Positions 36,601-48,039 of a DNA stretch of 64,000 nucleotides are shown here, in pieces. Source of the stretch: Drosophila persimilis (taxonomy: Eukaryota > Arthropoda > Insecta > Diptera > Drosophilidae); contig NW_020825294.1 in the NCBI RefSeq assembly GCF_003286085.1, forward strand, positions 7,316,001 through 7,380,000. The letters run 5' to 3'. Position 1 is the first letter of the stretch. The number at the start of each line of letters is the position of its first letter. A program made the translations under genes and the position numbers. A model generated the notes under the pieces. That model saw only the letters and a program-made list of their open reading frames with translations, ran no database searches and was not told the DNA's origin.

Positions 36601-38859
36601 TAGTTGCATTTGAAGCCTTACAGGCAGCTGCCGCTGACGCTGCCATACGCCCTCGGGGCAGGGGAAGGAAATAACTAGTATAACTAGGCATGTAAATTTA
36701 TAACCCGGACCCATTCAGGTCCCATTCTATACCTACTTACCTCCAAGGGGTACTAGGAGCAGCGGAACAACAAAGCAGGAAGGATAAGTGAGATATTTGG
36801 ACTATGGGATACCCGGTAATCAGTTAATTTTTTTGTGGATCTAAGTATAAAGTTTTCCTTTGAATTTTGTATATGCAAAATGCCCAGAAAAACTAGATTT
36901 TGGTATCGTTATTATAAAACTATCTGATATTAATAGAAGCCTCTGCGGCTAGACTTTTTTGCATGTTCTTCTCAAAAATACCTGTTAAAGTTGCCAGATT
37001 TCAATCATTTGGATCATTATTTATTTGACATAGTCCCCTGCTTTATGTTTCGTTCTTTCTGAACTCTTTTCTATTACCGGGTACGAAAAAGCCGATTCAA
37101 AACTTGTTGATGAAAAAATTCCAGGCGAGCAAATGAGAAGTGTGTGCATGAATCCGAGGAGTAGGTTTTTTTTCATTCTCCGCCTTGTGCTGCTGCTGTT
37201 GATGGTGCTACTACTTCTGGTCCTGCCACAATATCGACACGTAAATCTGGCAGCAGCTGACAAATACAGAAATTTGGGCTGTTATGTTACCAAAAAGGGC
37301 CATCGTAAGCTCAAAAATGGGCAGAGCACTGGCCTGGAGGGAAGACTGGAAGGCGTAGAGAGCTACAGCAACCGAAGGCATTGAAATATTAATGCTAATG
37401 GCTGGAAGGAAACAGATTTCCTTGGTGTCGGGCCATGGCCTGATTGTGTGGCTGAGTCCTGCCGCTGTGGTCGAACGGAACCAAGGCGATGGCAGGCGAT
37501 GAGTATTTCCAATAATTTAATGAAAGTGCAAAACCCTCTTGCATCAAGGAAAAAGGGAAAAAATTCAACAAAAATGTTCTTCGCCCCAAGCGGCTGAGTG
37601 GGTTTGTAGGTGGCTGGGGATATGGCAAAAGTTTGTTCCGAAATGTTCCACTTATGCAGTCGAAGTTCCAGCGAAATAACAAAGTATAAACGGTTGCTGA
37701 GATGTTAGGGATAAGTATAGAATGAGCCCTTCAAACCATTGCCTGAACTAGAAATTCTAGTTGGTTTTCGCCTTGAAAACATGGAAAATAAAAGTTTTCA
37801 AACACTAAATTTATAGCTATGTATGCACCTGTTTGGTCAAATACCTTGGAATACTCCTACTGTAATAAAGTACTGATTTCACTTTCATTGCATCAATTAT
37901 TCTGAACGGAAATTGCCGACGACTTAGGTGTGTAAGAGAGAGAGAGAGAGGCGTCAGATGTACTAGGAAAATAGCCCTTCCAGAATGAGCCTATTCATTC
38001 AGTCTTCCTTATGTTAGATATATCAAGGAATCATTGCGACATACATTTTTTCATTGAAAATATCCTTCAAAACTTGGAAGCGAACCCCCTGTTACAATTG
38101 TATTTATTTTCTTAACCAATGCCTTGACATATTTTAATTATCTGCCGCAATATTTATGCGCCTCATTAATGGTATTATTTATGCTGCAGCAAAGGCAAGG
38201 CTGTAAATAATTTTGACACTATTGCGCATAAATGCATTTATAATTAAGTGTCTGCCTCGTAATTACAGTCATTATTCCAAAGTGAAGGTCGAGTAATGTG
38301 TTTAATGTGTGAACCAAAATAAACCATGGAATTTAAGTTTTCAAAGTATTTTTTTACGTAGGAGTCGGCGGAGTTCTCTCTGTGATTGACAAAAGGAAAA
38401 AGGTCAACCAATCAAGCGGAGATAATTTGCAGTCACATGGCTGACATCAGTTCCTGGCCGCCTTCCATCAATCATAATGGAGGCAGGGAATGAGGATGGG
38501 AAGAGCCTAGGGATGACAGTTTTTTATGGCACGTTTGAGCAGTTAAATTGAGCAGTAAATGTGCGGGCGAAAAGACTGATGTGAAGTCGTTTGAGTGCCA
38601 TTTGTAGTGTGAAAATATTGTACAGAACATGGTATGGAATGTCAAGCAAAGTTGATTTAAAACTTCCCCAGGGCACTCCATTCAAATGCAGTAATTACAC
38701 AGCTAATTAGAGGTGAGCCCCAAGGCTCTAGATAACCTGACATTATGCCGCCAAAGCCTGTCACAAGGTATCAAACAGAATTTGCTGGTGCTCAGGGTGC
38801 TTACCGATGGTAAAATAATAGCATAAGACCGGGGGCATTTGCATAATGCAGGGGATAAG
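33604..38859 (-). CDS. Candidate four-exon chain of a minus-strand gene
   Basis: Four short segments are phase-compatible in order. 38805-38859 has acceptor ttctcctgtcag, reads LIPCIMQMPPVLCYYFTI, and has donor GTAAGC. 34835-34892 has a very long pyrimidine tract ending cccttag, reads TWGFRIPLAIVEAIKVVH, and has the weak donor GTAATT. 34077-34186 reads WSPRQWQDTSEIISSFVSRH... and has donor GTAAGT. 33683-33604 has acceptor ggctcttttttcag, reads GLATSFIGENKRSQQ..., and ends at TGA. The first two segments are hydrophobic, as in a membrane protein, and the third is helical and charged. Each join is inferred and short exons arise by chance. A further upstream candidate (49225-49287) also fits the phase. 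Confidence 0.3.
35711..35739. repeat. 11-bp perfect inverted repeat
   Basis: TTGGAATAATT (35711-35721) and AATTATTCCAA (35729-35739) are perfect complements around the loop gtccaat. It is AT-rich, with no adjacent gene to suggest a role. Confidence 0.6.
36622..36714 (-). CDS. Possible signal-peptide exon (MGPGYKFTCLVILV...)
   Basis: ATG at 36714 begins 31 codons with a short n-region, a hydrophobic core (CLVILVISFPCP) and a polar end (WQRQRQLP), then GTAAGG. The layout fits an exon encoding a secretion signal spliced in phase 0. No matching downstream exon was found on the minus strand, and the frame also runs on past the donor to a stop, so the support is thin. Confidence 0.18.
36741..36752 (-). 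other. 12-nt micro-exon candidate
   Basis: On the minus strand tgctttgttgttccgctgctcctag is followed by TACCCCTTGGAG and then GTAAGTAGG. Both splice signals are excellent and the length is divisible by three (YPLE in phase 0). Twelve-nucleotide exons are rare, so an unused pairing of a good acceptor and a good donor is equally possible. Only 27 bp further on, ATG at 36714 begins a signal-peptide-like segment. Confidence 0.2.
37934..37951. repeat. (GA)n microsatellite
   Basis: agagagagagagagag tract of about eight units. GA runs of this sort can bind GAGA factor in flies, but nothing nearby identifies a promoter. Confidence 0.7.
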
Positions 38860-39971
38860 CTGACAGGAGAACTACCAATGACAGGAGCACAATGCCCGAG
38901 TGTACCCTCGAACTGGCATTTATCATATATGTATGTACGAGTATATGTATTCTCATCAGCACAAGATAATTAACAAATTTATCCATTTACACGGAAAATA
39001 TTGATTTAACAACCTACATGACAACATCAACAAGATTAACTTTATTCGTTGACAAACTTTTAAATTCAACTTTCATTGGTCACAATAAAAATGTAGAGAA
39101 GAAACAAAATTATTTCCAGGAAAAAGTGCCTGAAATGGCACTTTACAGTGTTTTTTTTTTCCTTGGGCCCGAAGAATATATATTCATTTCCCTATCCCCC
39201 TATATGTATGTACATATACAGGGAAGATCCCTGGCTGACAATCATAAACCGCACATGTTGCTGGCGTCTGGCAGCGAGTCAAATTGCACTGTTGGCCATT
39301 TTAAAAATGGTAAAAAATATACATAAATAAATTACATGTGTTTGCAGCAATATTTTCCCATTTTTTCATGGGAGCTCTCCTTCTATCCTTATAATTTCAC
39401 ATCGATAAAGGGAGATAGGCCTTGCTCTGGAGCTGATTCTGTTAATGTCGACTTGACCTTTCACTATAATATGACAGATTGCAACCGGAATGAGCTTCAA
39501 GGAGAAGGTTACTCGTAGCAACCTTTATGGCCTGATTTTCCGTTTACGGGGAAGTCAAGCATTAAAAGTGCTGCCAATTAGATTTCGGGGATCGAAATCA
39601 AGCAAAGGAATCGGACCGAAATACAAAGTTTTCTTTTCTAATTAAAATCGCATTAAAGCGTGCGATAAGAAAATGAAAACGTTGCTAAGCCCCAAAGGTC
39701 TGGTCGAATGGTGTCTCTTTATTCCAGTGAAAGCAGCTCAATTGATTTTGATTATTTTTGTTCTCGTCCTTCATAGCTCTTTCTAGGAACGAACAGACAC
39801 ACAAGTAAATTGGTTTCTAATACCTTCGGTCGTCTGCGATTTCTACTCAATAATGTTATTAGTCGGTCCAATTTCTGTGAGTGTTTCTGCTCCTTTTGTG
39901 GCGGGGCTTTCTCCCATTTTTGCGGGGAAAAACATTTTCTGTTACTTAAGCTTTTGGGCATTCTCACTGAT

Positions 39972-39977
39972 TTTATT
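39972..39977 (-). terminator. Poly(A) signal for the small secreted-protein gene
   Basis: AATAAA on the minus strand lies 176 nt past the stop codon of the gene at 40153-40607, a normal 3' UTR distance. No closer AATAAA was seen. Confidence 0.4.
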
Positions 39978-40152
39978 GTGATGAATCCAATAGGACCTAC
40001 TCCGAGATTTTTCTTCGGTCATTTTCTTGACTTTTTACTGATTGAAAGGCCCAGAAAGCCGTAATTATCTGACTAGAATAGTTGGCTCCACTCGAATGTT
40101 CTGGCACATTGCTGTTGAAAAAATCGAGAGAAAAACTGCTAAGTATTTTACG

Positions 40153-40607
40153 CTAAATTGCATTCAGCAGCAAAACAGTTTCATTCAACGACTTCGCACA
40201 GCCTGATAAATGGGTTTCCCGACAATCATCAGAAGGATTACCATAGTTTTTACAAAAAAGTTGGGGAAAGTTCTGGTCGTCTCTTTTGCATTTCCCCGCA
40301 TTCACGTACATTTTTGTGCAGTTCATCAGGCGGCGAGGCCTACGCCTCATTTGAGCCGCAGTATTGCCGGACAATAGGACCACCTCGAAAGCAATAACAA
40401 TGACAGTTATGAGTCTTTGTGCGATGCTGAGTCGATTTCGAGGAAAAAAGTTGAATGGAAATGAGAGTTTGCGATGCCATCCGCGGGACACGAAACAATC
40501 AAAATCAATTAAACGGGGGAAATGGAATGGTGGGGATTGATCAGAATGGTGTTGAGGATAGGAGGTGCAACTTTATCGATGGGAAATGACTGATGCTCTT
40601 ACCTCAT
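40153..40607 (-). CDS. Two-exon gene for a small secreted cysteine-containing protein
   Basis: Exon 1 supplies ATGAG (40607-40603) and meets GTAAGAG. A 176-nt intron ends in ttttttcctcgaaatcgactcag, and exon 2 (40426-40153) ends at TAG. The joined product is 92 aa. Residues 1-26 form a textbook signal peptide (hydrophobic LITVIVIAFEVVLLSG, small residues TAA at the cleavage site). RRRPRR (about 29-34) could be a processing site. Five cysteines (38, 48, 60, 70, 78) and two N-glycosylation sequons (37 and 83) follow. A tiny first exon, one short intron and a small Cys-rich secreted product are typical of fly seminal-fluid, venom-like or immune-peptide genes; which applies here is unknown. The start is only created by splicing, so the ORF is invisible without the intron. 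It may be nested in a larger intron on the same strand. Confidence 0.65.
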
Positions 40608-41449
40608 ATTGTATCTAGATAGCATTTTTAATAAAAGTTTGAGCAGAAATATTTCAATTAAACTACATATTAACTTAAAACACACAACATTGGAAGGGAC
40701 GTAATCTATATTATCTACAATATTCCATTGTTCATTTATAAATCATCATTTAAGGTCTTTTAGGAAATCAGAGAAATGAAAAAACAGACAACTAAAAGTC
40801 ATGGGAAAAGTGAATGAAAGCCTTATTTTTGTTACGCTAAATTTCCTTCAAAGAAAAAACAAAATTCCGCCCAGATAAATGATTCGACAAAGTGAACCAA
40901 CCAGATTGATGCGGATAGCAGGACAGTTTGTCACAGTTTTTATAAAGAGAAACCGATGCGGCAGGATATTTGTGTGGAGTTCATTGTGGGAGAGGTCTAC
41001 GGATCATTGAAGACAGAACAATGCAATATGGCTGTTATGAGAATTTTTGTTTCAGTTCCCGTTTTTCCTTGGAAAACCAATGAAAGCAAAGGGGAAAAGT
41101 GAATGACGAATGCATAACGAACTAGTGATATATCACTTCATTTGAAATACTGAGAAAATGAATCCTCTTTAACCAACCGAAAAATGGTAGAGAACATGCT
41201 CTGAACCGTCGTGATTCAGGCAAGTTTGCTGGCTTCATTGAATTACATTTCGCCGCTGTCAAAGCGCGGGCTGAAAACGCAATAATACTGACAGCTATTC
41301 CTACCAGCCAGCCATCAAGTTGGCCACTAATGAAAGGCGCTGCCCATAAACAAACATCAACGGCACAGCGGAGTCGACAGGCGCGGCCATCGGGTTGCCC
41401 AAAATGCAGTTCATGTCGGCCACAAAATTGCATTTGACTGTTTCTCGAA

Positions 41450-44430
41450 AATTTACGCTCTCAGGCCTACACTTTTCTAAAGCCTAGCCCCCTGTCTAAA
41501 TGAATTTCTAACCCCAAAGGATGAGTGGGAGGGCAGACCGAACTGACAGTAGAATCTAGTGCGTGGAGTGGTTCATTCTTTGTACTCTTGCAGAGGGTCT
41601 GATTATTCTGATAAGGTGTTTTGCAATGCATAAAATGATGTACTCATATCCAACACTAAAAAGTACTTTTCCTATACTTACAATTCGTCCCACAAAAAGG
41701 TCAAGATTGCATCATTACAGAATATATATTTATGAATGTTGGATGGTTATCTCATCTTAGACCAAAAGGCGTATGTAGAGCGCATCTCTTAGGGAACATA
41801 AGATCTGAAAGAGTATCAAAACTTCGACCCACAGAGCATGCCCTTTATTCTAGTTCAGTTTTAATTAAAATTGGGCCGTGTTATTGTCCTAACCCTTGTC
41901 TCATGGGATAGTTAGTATTACGATTTGCTAAACATTTTACACCACAGCCCCGTATTGTGGTCGCCATATTTCTGTTTAACTACTGCATACAATTTTGCGA
42001 TATATTTAACTTTAATCTTCAAAATATTTGTATTTATTTCCGCTTTACAAGTGCTTCTGGGAGAAGTTGAAAGTTTCTCTGACAGTTTGTGGTGCTCCTT
42101 GAAAAAATTGTCTTGGAAATTACTTTTGCATGAATTTTCTGTGGATGGCAAAAAGTGCGGGAACAATTTACGCAATTGCAGGACATAGCTCGTGACAGTT
42201 TTAAAATTTGCATAGCTATGGTAATATTTATTTGGTTGTTTATTACATTTAAATTTCAAATTTTTGTGTTTTTCTTAAATTTATTTGATTTACAATCAAG
42301 ATTGAGGTACGAAGCAATTTTTGATTCCTAAGATTCTATATAAAACGTATTGCTGCGTTTTAGCCCAATAGTCAGCCTACTTTTTCTCGACAGCAATTGG
42401 CAACAGAAATGAAATGGCCAGAAAGATGCCAGTTCCGGATTAAACATGGAAAATATTTTTGTAAGATATCCTTTTGCTCTGAAGAGGAAAATCTTCTGAT
42501 TGGTTCTAAGAGAGCTTATTCTCTTTTTTTTGTTGAGCTCAAAGGAACAAGTTTTATAAGGAGTTTTTTATGTAAGAAGAAGCTTAAACAGATTAATTTT
42601 TCCTTTTGAAATACAAGTTTAAATTTTTCAAATAGTTTTTTGATTAATAACGATTATGATTATGCCACACAAATTTTTTATTTATTTTTGTACAGACAAT
42701 AATCAAATTGATTCTCGTTTAATAAATAATAATAATATTTGGATTCAATCTGTTGTCTGCTAGATAAAAACTCCAATTATAATTGTGAATATTGTGTGAA
42801 ACTAAAATAACATTAAATTTGAATCAAATTTTGTATTCAGTGAAAAGCTTTATTTTAAGCGCCAAGGGGGGGAAATCAATTTATTTGAGCAGACACAATT
42901 AGGGAGAACTGAAAATTTAATTTCAAAGAGACAGGGCAGTATTTTACTCAACTCTCAAAACTCGAATTGAGTCTTTTCTCCTGCGGCTGTGTGGTGGAAA
43001 CTAAAGTTTGGACTGGGACCCCGACGGAAAACTCCTCCGTTGACAGCCTTAACATGCATTTCGCGCCTCAAGAACGAACGTTCAGACAGACTCAGAGTCA
43101 TTGTACGTTCTTAAAGCTTATATATGAATAAGTAGGAAGCGGAAAAAGTTTTCCTGAAATTTCTGGTGGCTGTCAGACGAGTGCCAGAGGACCGAGGACG
43201 GCCACAGAATGGCGACAATAATGAGGGTGATGGGAAAACCAAACTCCCAGCGATGCGGAGCCCCCTTGGACTGAGTTCACTGCACTCGACGGATTATGGA
43301 CAAGTGTCTGAGTCATAACCAAAGTCCAATTCCATAATTATCATTTTTTATGACGAGTTCAAGTGAAAAACTGGCGACTTCCTTCTCCATTCACAGAAGA
43401 AAAGCAGAAACAATGAAGGGGAATCCCAACTAACAAACGCGAAACTTTTTCACCAACTTGAAGACTTTTTAATGTCTTCGAGCGAAGCGTTTAAAAGAGC
43501 CATAAAAAAGCGTTTTATTGTCTCGACTCGACTTTCCCCATTTTGCACAACCATTGCCCCAGGGCATTCGCCTCCTTTCGGCTTTTGTTTGGTTTGCCTC
43601 TGACATGGCCTTTGTGTGCTGGCTGTTCATTTCCGTGCAGACTAAAACAAAAGGCGTGTTAATTTAATTAGGGCCAATTCAGCTTCAGGCGGTGCCACAT
43701 AATCCCAAAAATCGAACATCAAGTTCCTTCTGGCATACAACCAAATAATTTATAATGATAGTATTTGCGGTTGATACTTTCTATCGATTGGATATGCTAT
43801 GGATTTTTTCATGTAGTTGTTAGTGGTATTTTAGATTAGTAACAGTTCAACAGTTCATTTAGCTCTTAATTGAATTTTTGCAAATGTTTTATCTGAGTTA
43901 AGTCTAGGCCAGAGAATGAGGACACTAAGAAACTATGATCGCCGAATACTTCCTGATTTACATTCGGCTGAATCAAGTATTACCCAAGTGATTTCGGAAC
44001 CCTAACCTGCACAGGCAATACTGAAACCTTATGAAACTTTATGCCTTGCAAAAACTTAGACTTTAGTTTGCACTTAAACTTTTAACCCGAAACTGCTGGA
44101 ACCTGGCTATCACTTCTCCTGCCTAATTTGGCATGTAACCAAAGTCATTGGGAATTGACTGGGATATGGGGTTAGGGATCAATTCGAGCACAAGTCCCTC
44201 TTGAGGACATTGCGTGAGGGCTTAAGAACCTGCCATGGCAGAGGCAATCTCACACATTTTTACATTTAATCCACTTTTATTATAGCCCTTTGGGGTCACG
44301 GCCATACGAACCCTCGGTTATTATGCTGATTGTGTTGACACACTCTCCGTCCGTTGTTTGTACTCCGGCCTTCCTATAGGAACTTTTATGTTTGTGCTGA
44401 GCTTGTCACTAAATATTTTATAAGCGCTTA
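41450..44430. other. Intergenic or intronic interval
   Basis: Two acceptor-led open stretches on the plus strand (42394-42609, QLATEMKWPERCQ...; 43399-43602, KKSRNNEGESQLTN...) are the only exon-like signals. Both end in stops after about 70 codons and lack second support, so I do not annotate them as genes. Confidence 0.5.
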
Positions 44431-44434
44431 GCTG

Positions 44435-45915
44435 AGTGTGTGTGCCACCTGGATAAAGGGATCCGCCTCCAGGTCAAAAAATAAATAAAAATTCAATTTT
44501 AGTTTTACACTCAGCCAGGAAGCCCATTGAAATCAGGGTTTGGCTTAGTGCGGCAATAGCACGTGCTAAGTGCGAATCTCTTTTCATCGGTCCAAATGGT
44601 CAAGCACTACTGACCTGATATCTCATGACAAATTGATTACCCGTGGCAAAGTTTTCCCAACAACTTTTCAACTTTACCCTACCGACAGCTGTCAAGTTTG
44701 GGATCGCCAGAAATTATCTCAACCCTTGCGACTTTTGTTTTTTTAATTTAATAAATGCAGATCGCAACGTCACACACCAAACTCTTTGAGCCCAATGACA
44801 ATTTAGAACTGTGACTGGCCACAAAAATAGTTTTGTATTTTTGGTATTGGAAGAGGAGAGGAGAGAAATTAAACTTGGACCCTTTGACGGCATTGTGTTG
44901 GCTAAAAAAGTGAAAGTTAGGCACATTTCCAGTGGGATATTCAATGGGTTGTATGGTAGGTTTTTGCCGGAAAGGGTCGTGCAAAGCTTTAAAATTCAAA
45001 AAGGTCTGCCAATACATTACATCAACTGTGGGGTCTGTCTCCAGGGATGAGAGATTGAGAGGCATTTCTTAAGTTATTTTTTTCTTATTATAAGCTCAGC
45101 CTCATTTGGAGTACTCTGCTTGCATTGTAACCCACCATCAATTTGAAGAACCTCTTAAATTTCCCGCTCAAAACAAAAGAAAACTATACGTTTTCTTCTG
45201 TGCAGTAATGCATGACTTTTCCTCTTTGAGTTGAAAAAAATGTTCTGTTGAATTGCAACAAATATGAACAATCAATCTGTCTGTCTGTTGGAAAATCTAT
45301 CTGGCAAAAATCTATTCTGGTTTATACTTATTTTTTGTTGCTTCTTTTTGCCATTCCACTTGTTTGCTTCCGTTTCCGTTTTATGCTTGTGCTCGATGCA
45401 CAGATGCAGTTGCGAGTGGCATACGAATATATACATAAGTATTCATATATTTATTCAGATACTCGTACGCAGATGGATATTTGGCATGCTGTTAAAGTCA
45501 CATTGTCTTCATTGTGTTAACAAGTCACGAAAATTACAGCTACTGTTATGTCAGACTATTATTTGAAAGTGTACTCTAAAAAAGGGTAAGATGGTTCTGA
45601 CAAGTCAATTGTGATGTAAATATGTAAAAAAAATTGGCAAAGAGTAGGGATTAGGTAAAGTAACGAAAAGAGAGCAAGGAATCTGATCAGCAGACCTTAT
45701 AAACACGCCCTCCAATTACGGAAGAATCGAAGTAAAATATACTTTTACAAATAATATGGGACAACATAACAATAAAATAACATAAAGGCGGTGGGACTAT
45801 GAAAGGTTTTGTCGCTATTTACACTTTTATTCATACATATTCAACCTCGAAAGGATATCAAATCTTCAGTGGCCAATTTTATTTACATTTTACTCTCACA
45901 AATATTTTTCCAATA
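44435..45915. repeat. Diverged segmental duplication, copy A
   Basis: Blocks such as tttggcttagtgcggcaatagcacg, tttcatcggtccaaatggtcaa, caatctgtctgtctgttg and catattcaacctc occur in the same order here and at 47007-48035. Copy A carries extra sequence at about 44640-44690 and 45525-45825. The divergence (many substitutions and indels) shows it is old compared with the array on the left. No convincing coding frame is preserved in both copies. Confidence 0.85.
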
Positions 45916-46148
45916 TAGAAAATCAGTACATATTTTTGGTTGTCAATTGTTTATTATGCAGAATGCCAAGTCCCGTATTTATTCTGTCGTGCTTTTACTG
46001 GGAAAACAATGTAGAAACTATGCCAATACAAAAATGTGAACGTTTATTGAATTCATAATCGAACTTAAACAGGATATTATTATCCATTTAAGAGTGCTCT
46101 ATAGAAACGTTCAACTAATTAAAATCACACTTATCAAGACGACGAGAA

Positions 46149-46560
46149 CTAATAACTTATGATTACAAAAATCAGCGCGCTGCTGGCGTTGCTGAGATCG
46201 ATGACTCCCAGATGACCAGCACCAACCATGTTGAGTGTCTGTTGTGACCCTTCGTTCAGCAGGACGACGTCGAGAGAGACAAAAGCCTCCAGGACCGTAC
46301 GACTTCTGGCGTTGGTTCGGGAGGACCCCCAGTTCTTATCCCAGGCGTTGAAGTCGCCCAGTGCCCTCACGCCTCCAATGGCCCGCTTCGCCAGTGCAGT
46401 CCTTGGCCCATTTGAGGATTGGTTCGCTGAGGATTGGCAGCCCAGAGCCTCAGGGCGGCCCTGCAGTGATTCGGGTTGAGTGTCGATCAGGACTAGCCGA
46501 CCCCGATGCTTGTGGGTGAACAGTTTCTGCCTCTCCTTCTTGATTTAAATTTCAAATTTC
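46149..46560 (-). mobile_element. Decayed non-LTR retrotransposon endonuclease fragment
   Basis: A minus-strand frame (46370-46149) reads ALGDFNAWDKNWGSSRTNAR followed by VLEAF...VLLNEGSQQTLN and VIDLSNASS. This matches the GDFNAW-x-WGS...TN.RG..L...VLLNxG...T...S.VDL pattern of the AP-endonuclease domain in R1/LOA/I-type retroelements. The frame to the 5' side (46560-46371) is coding-like in another frame, and reverse transcriptase is absent. It is therefore an old fragment. The expected Gly after TNAR and the VDLT motif are altered (S, IDLS). Confidence 0.8.
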
Positions 46561-46644
46561 CGTTGGCGCTCAACTCCTACTCGGGTAACCGAACTCCAAC
46601 AGTCTGGCAACCTTAGGTCATTTTTAGGCTGTCCGGCAGCACTG

Positions 46645-47006
46645 TCAGTGAAGCAACTCTGCGCGATCACCTGTCTCTGTGATCAGCTGCTAGGCGGGAA
46701 GCTCCAGTCGAAAACAGAAAGCAGAAAGCAGAAAAGTTGTGTGAAAATTGTTTTTCTTTCGCTATCAATGTGAATATTTTTGGATATCCCGCGCGGAACG
46801 CACTGATTTTGCCCCTGCAGCCGGGCGGGATGTCTGCAAGGCCGGATTTCATACACAGTACGTGCCAGTGCGTCTGTAACCTGCACTAAACATCTTTCCT
46901 TCTATTTTCCAGGCGGAGTACAGAATTATAACCGGAAAACTTGGAGCTCATGGTCGTGACGCAACGGCATTCGTCAATCGTTTAAACTTCTCTGATAATC
47001 GCTCAG
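46645..47006 (+). other. 5'-UTR-like exon pair with a 55-nt intron
   Basis: Exon 1 ends at 46857 before GTACGTGCC. A 55-nt intron contains a branch-like cactaaac and ends tctattttccag. Exon 2 (46913-47006, 94 nt) meets GTGAGTG. An Inr-like TCAGTG lies at about 46650. The only ATG (46830) reads MSARPDFIHSGVQNYNRKTW and stops within exon 2, although exon 2 is fully open in another frame without a start. This suggests leader exons of a plus-strand transcript, or remnants captured between the duplication copies. The donor of exon 2 overlaps a (gtga/gtgt)n run. Confidence 0.35.
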
Positions 47007-48035
47007 GTGAGTGTGAGTGTGTGTCTGTGTTGACCAAACTCCTGGATACAATATAAATACAAATTACATTTTAGTTTTAAACACAGCCTCGAAGGCCATT
47101 GAAATCGGGGTTTGGCTTAGTGCGGCAATAGCACGCGCCAAATGCGAGACTGTTTTCATCGGTCCAAATGGTCAAACACTCCTGACTTGGCTTCTTATGA
47201 CAAATTGATTACTTCGTGGCCAAACCGACAGCTGTCAAGTACCGGATCGACAGAAATGATCTCAACCTTTGCGACTTTATTCTTTAAATTTAATCAATGC
47301 AGATCGCAACGTCACACATCAAGCTCTTTGGGTTCCATGCCAGTTTACAACCAACCGAACTGTGACTGGCCACAAAAAAGTTTTGTATGTTATCTTAATG
47401 GAAGTGGTTAAATGAAACTGAGACCCTTTGAAGGCATTCAGTTGGCTGAAAAAGTGAAAGTCAAGCAGATTTGCAGTAGGTTTCGGGTTCGGAAAACGCG
47501 CCCACAGTGGTTGCGGAAAAGGGACGTGCAAAGCTTTTAAATTCCAAAAGAGCTGTCAATACAATACAATACACTGGCCCAGCCAGTGTGAGTCCCTTGA
47601 TGAGAGTCAGTTTTCCTTCTTGTCATTAGTTGAGTCTCATAGGGAGTACTCTGTTTGCATTGTAACCCATCAACAATTTGAAGAACTCTCAAATGACCCT
47701 TGTTCTTCCGTGCAGTAATTATCTGCTTTTCCTTTTCTCAACAAAATCAATCTGTCTGTCTGTTGCAATATCTATCTGACAGAAATCTATTCTGGTTTAT
47801 ACTTATTTTTTGCTTTATTTTGCCATTCCATTGTTTGCTTCCGTTTGTGCACGTCGCACAGTTGCAGTTGCAAGTGGCACGGCAATATATTCACATATTC
47901 GTATGCTGATGGATATTTGAGATACTGTTAGATTTACATTGTCTTCGTTGTGTCCTTTTATACACTTATTTTCTTACATATTCAACCTCTTGTATTTTCC
48001 TTCAATTTTATTTTCACAAATATTTTTTTTTAATT
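47007..48035. repeat. Diverged segmental duplication, copy B
   Basis: Partner of 44435-45915 in the same orientation, about 2.57 kb downstream. It is shorter because of several internal deletions. The intervening 45916-47006 may belong to a tandem duplication unit of which only the left part is present in the second copy. Confidence 0.85.
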
Positions 48036-48039
48036 CCTG

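Noticed and set aside
37021..37384. Hydrophobic small ORFs on both strands (MRSVCMNPRSRFFF... plus; MKKNLLLGFMHTLL... minus)
   Set aside because: Both owe their signal-peptide look to a CTG/CAG-rich and T-rich patch; no splice or termination evidence separates them from chance.
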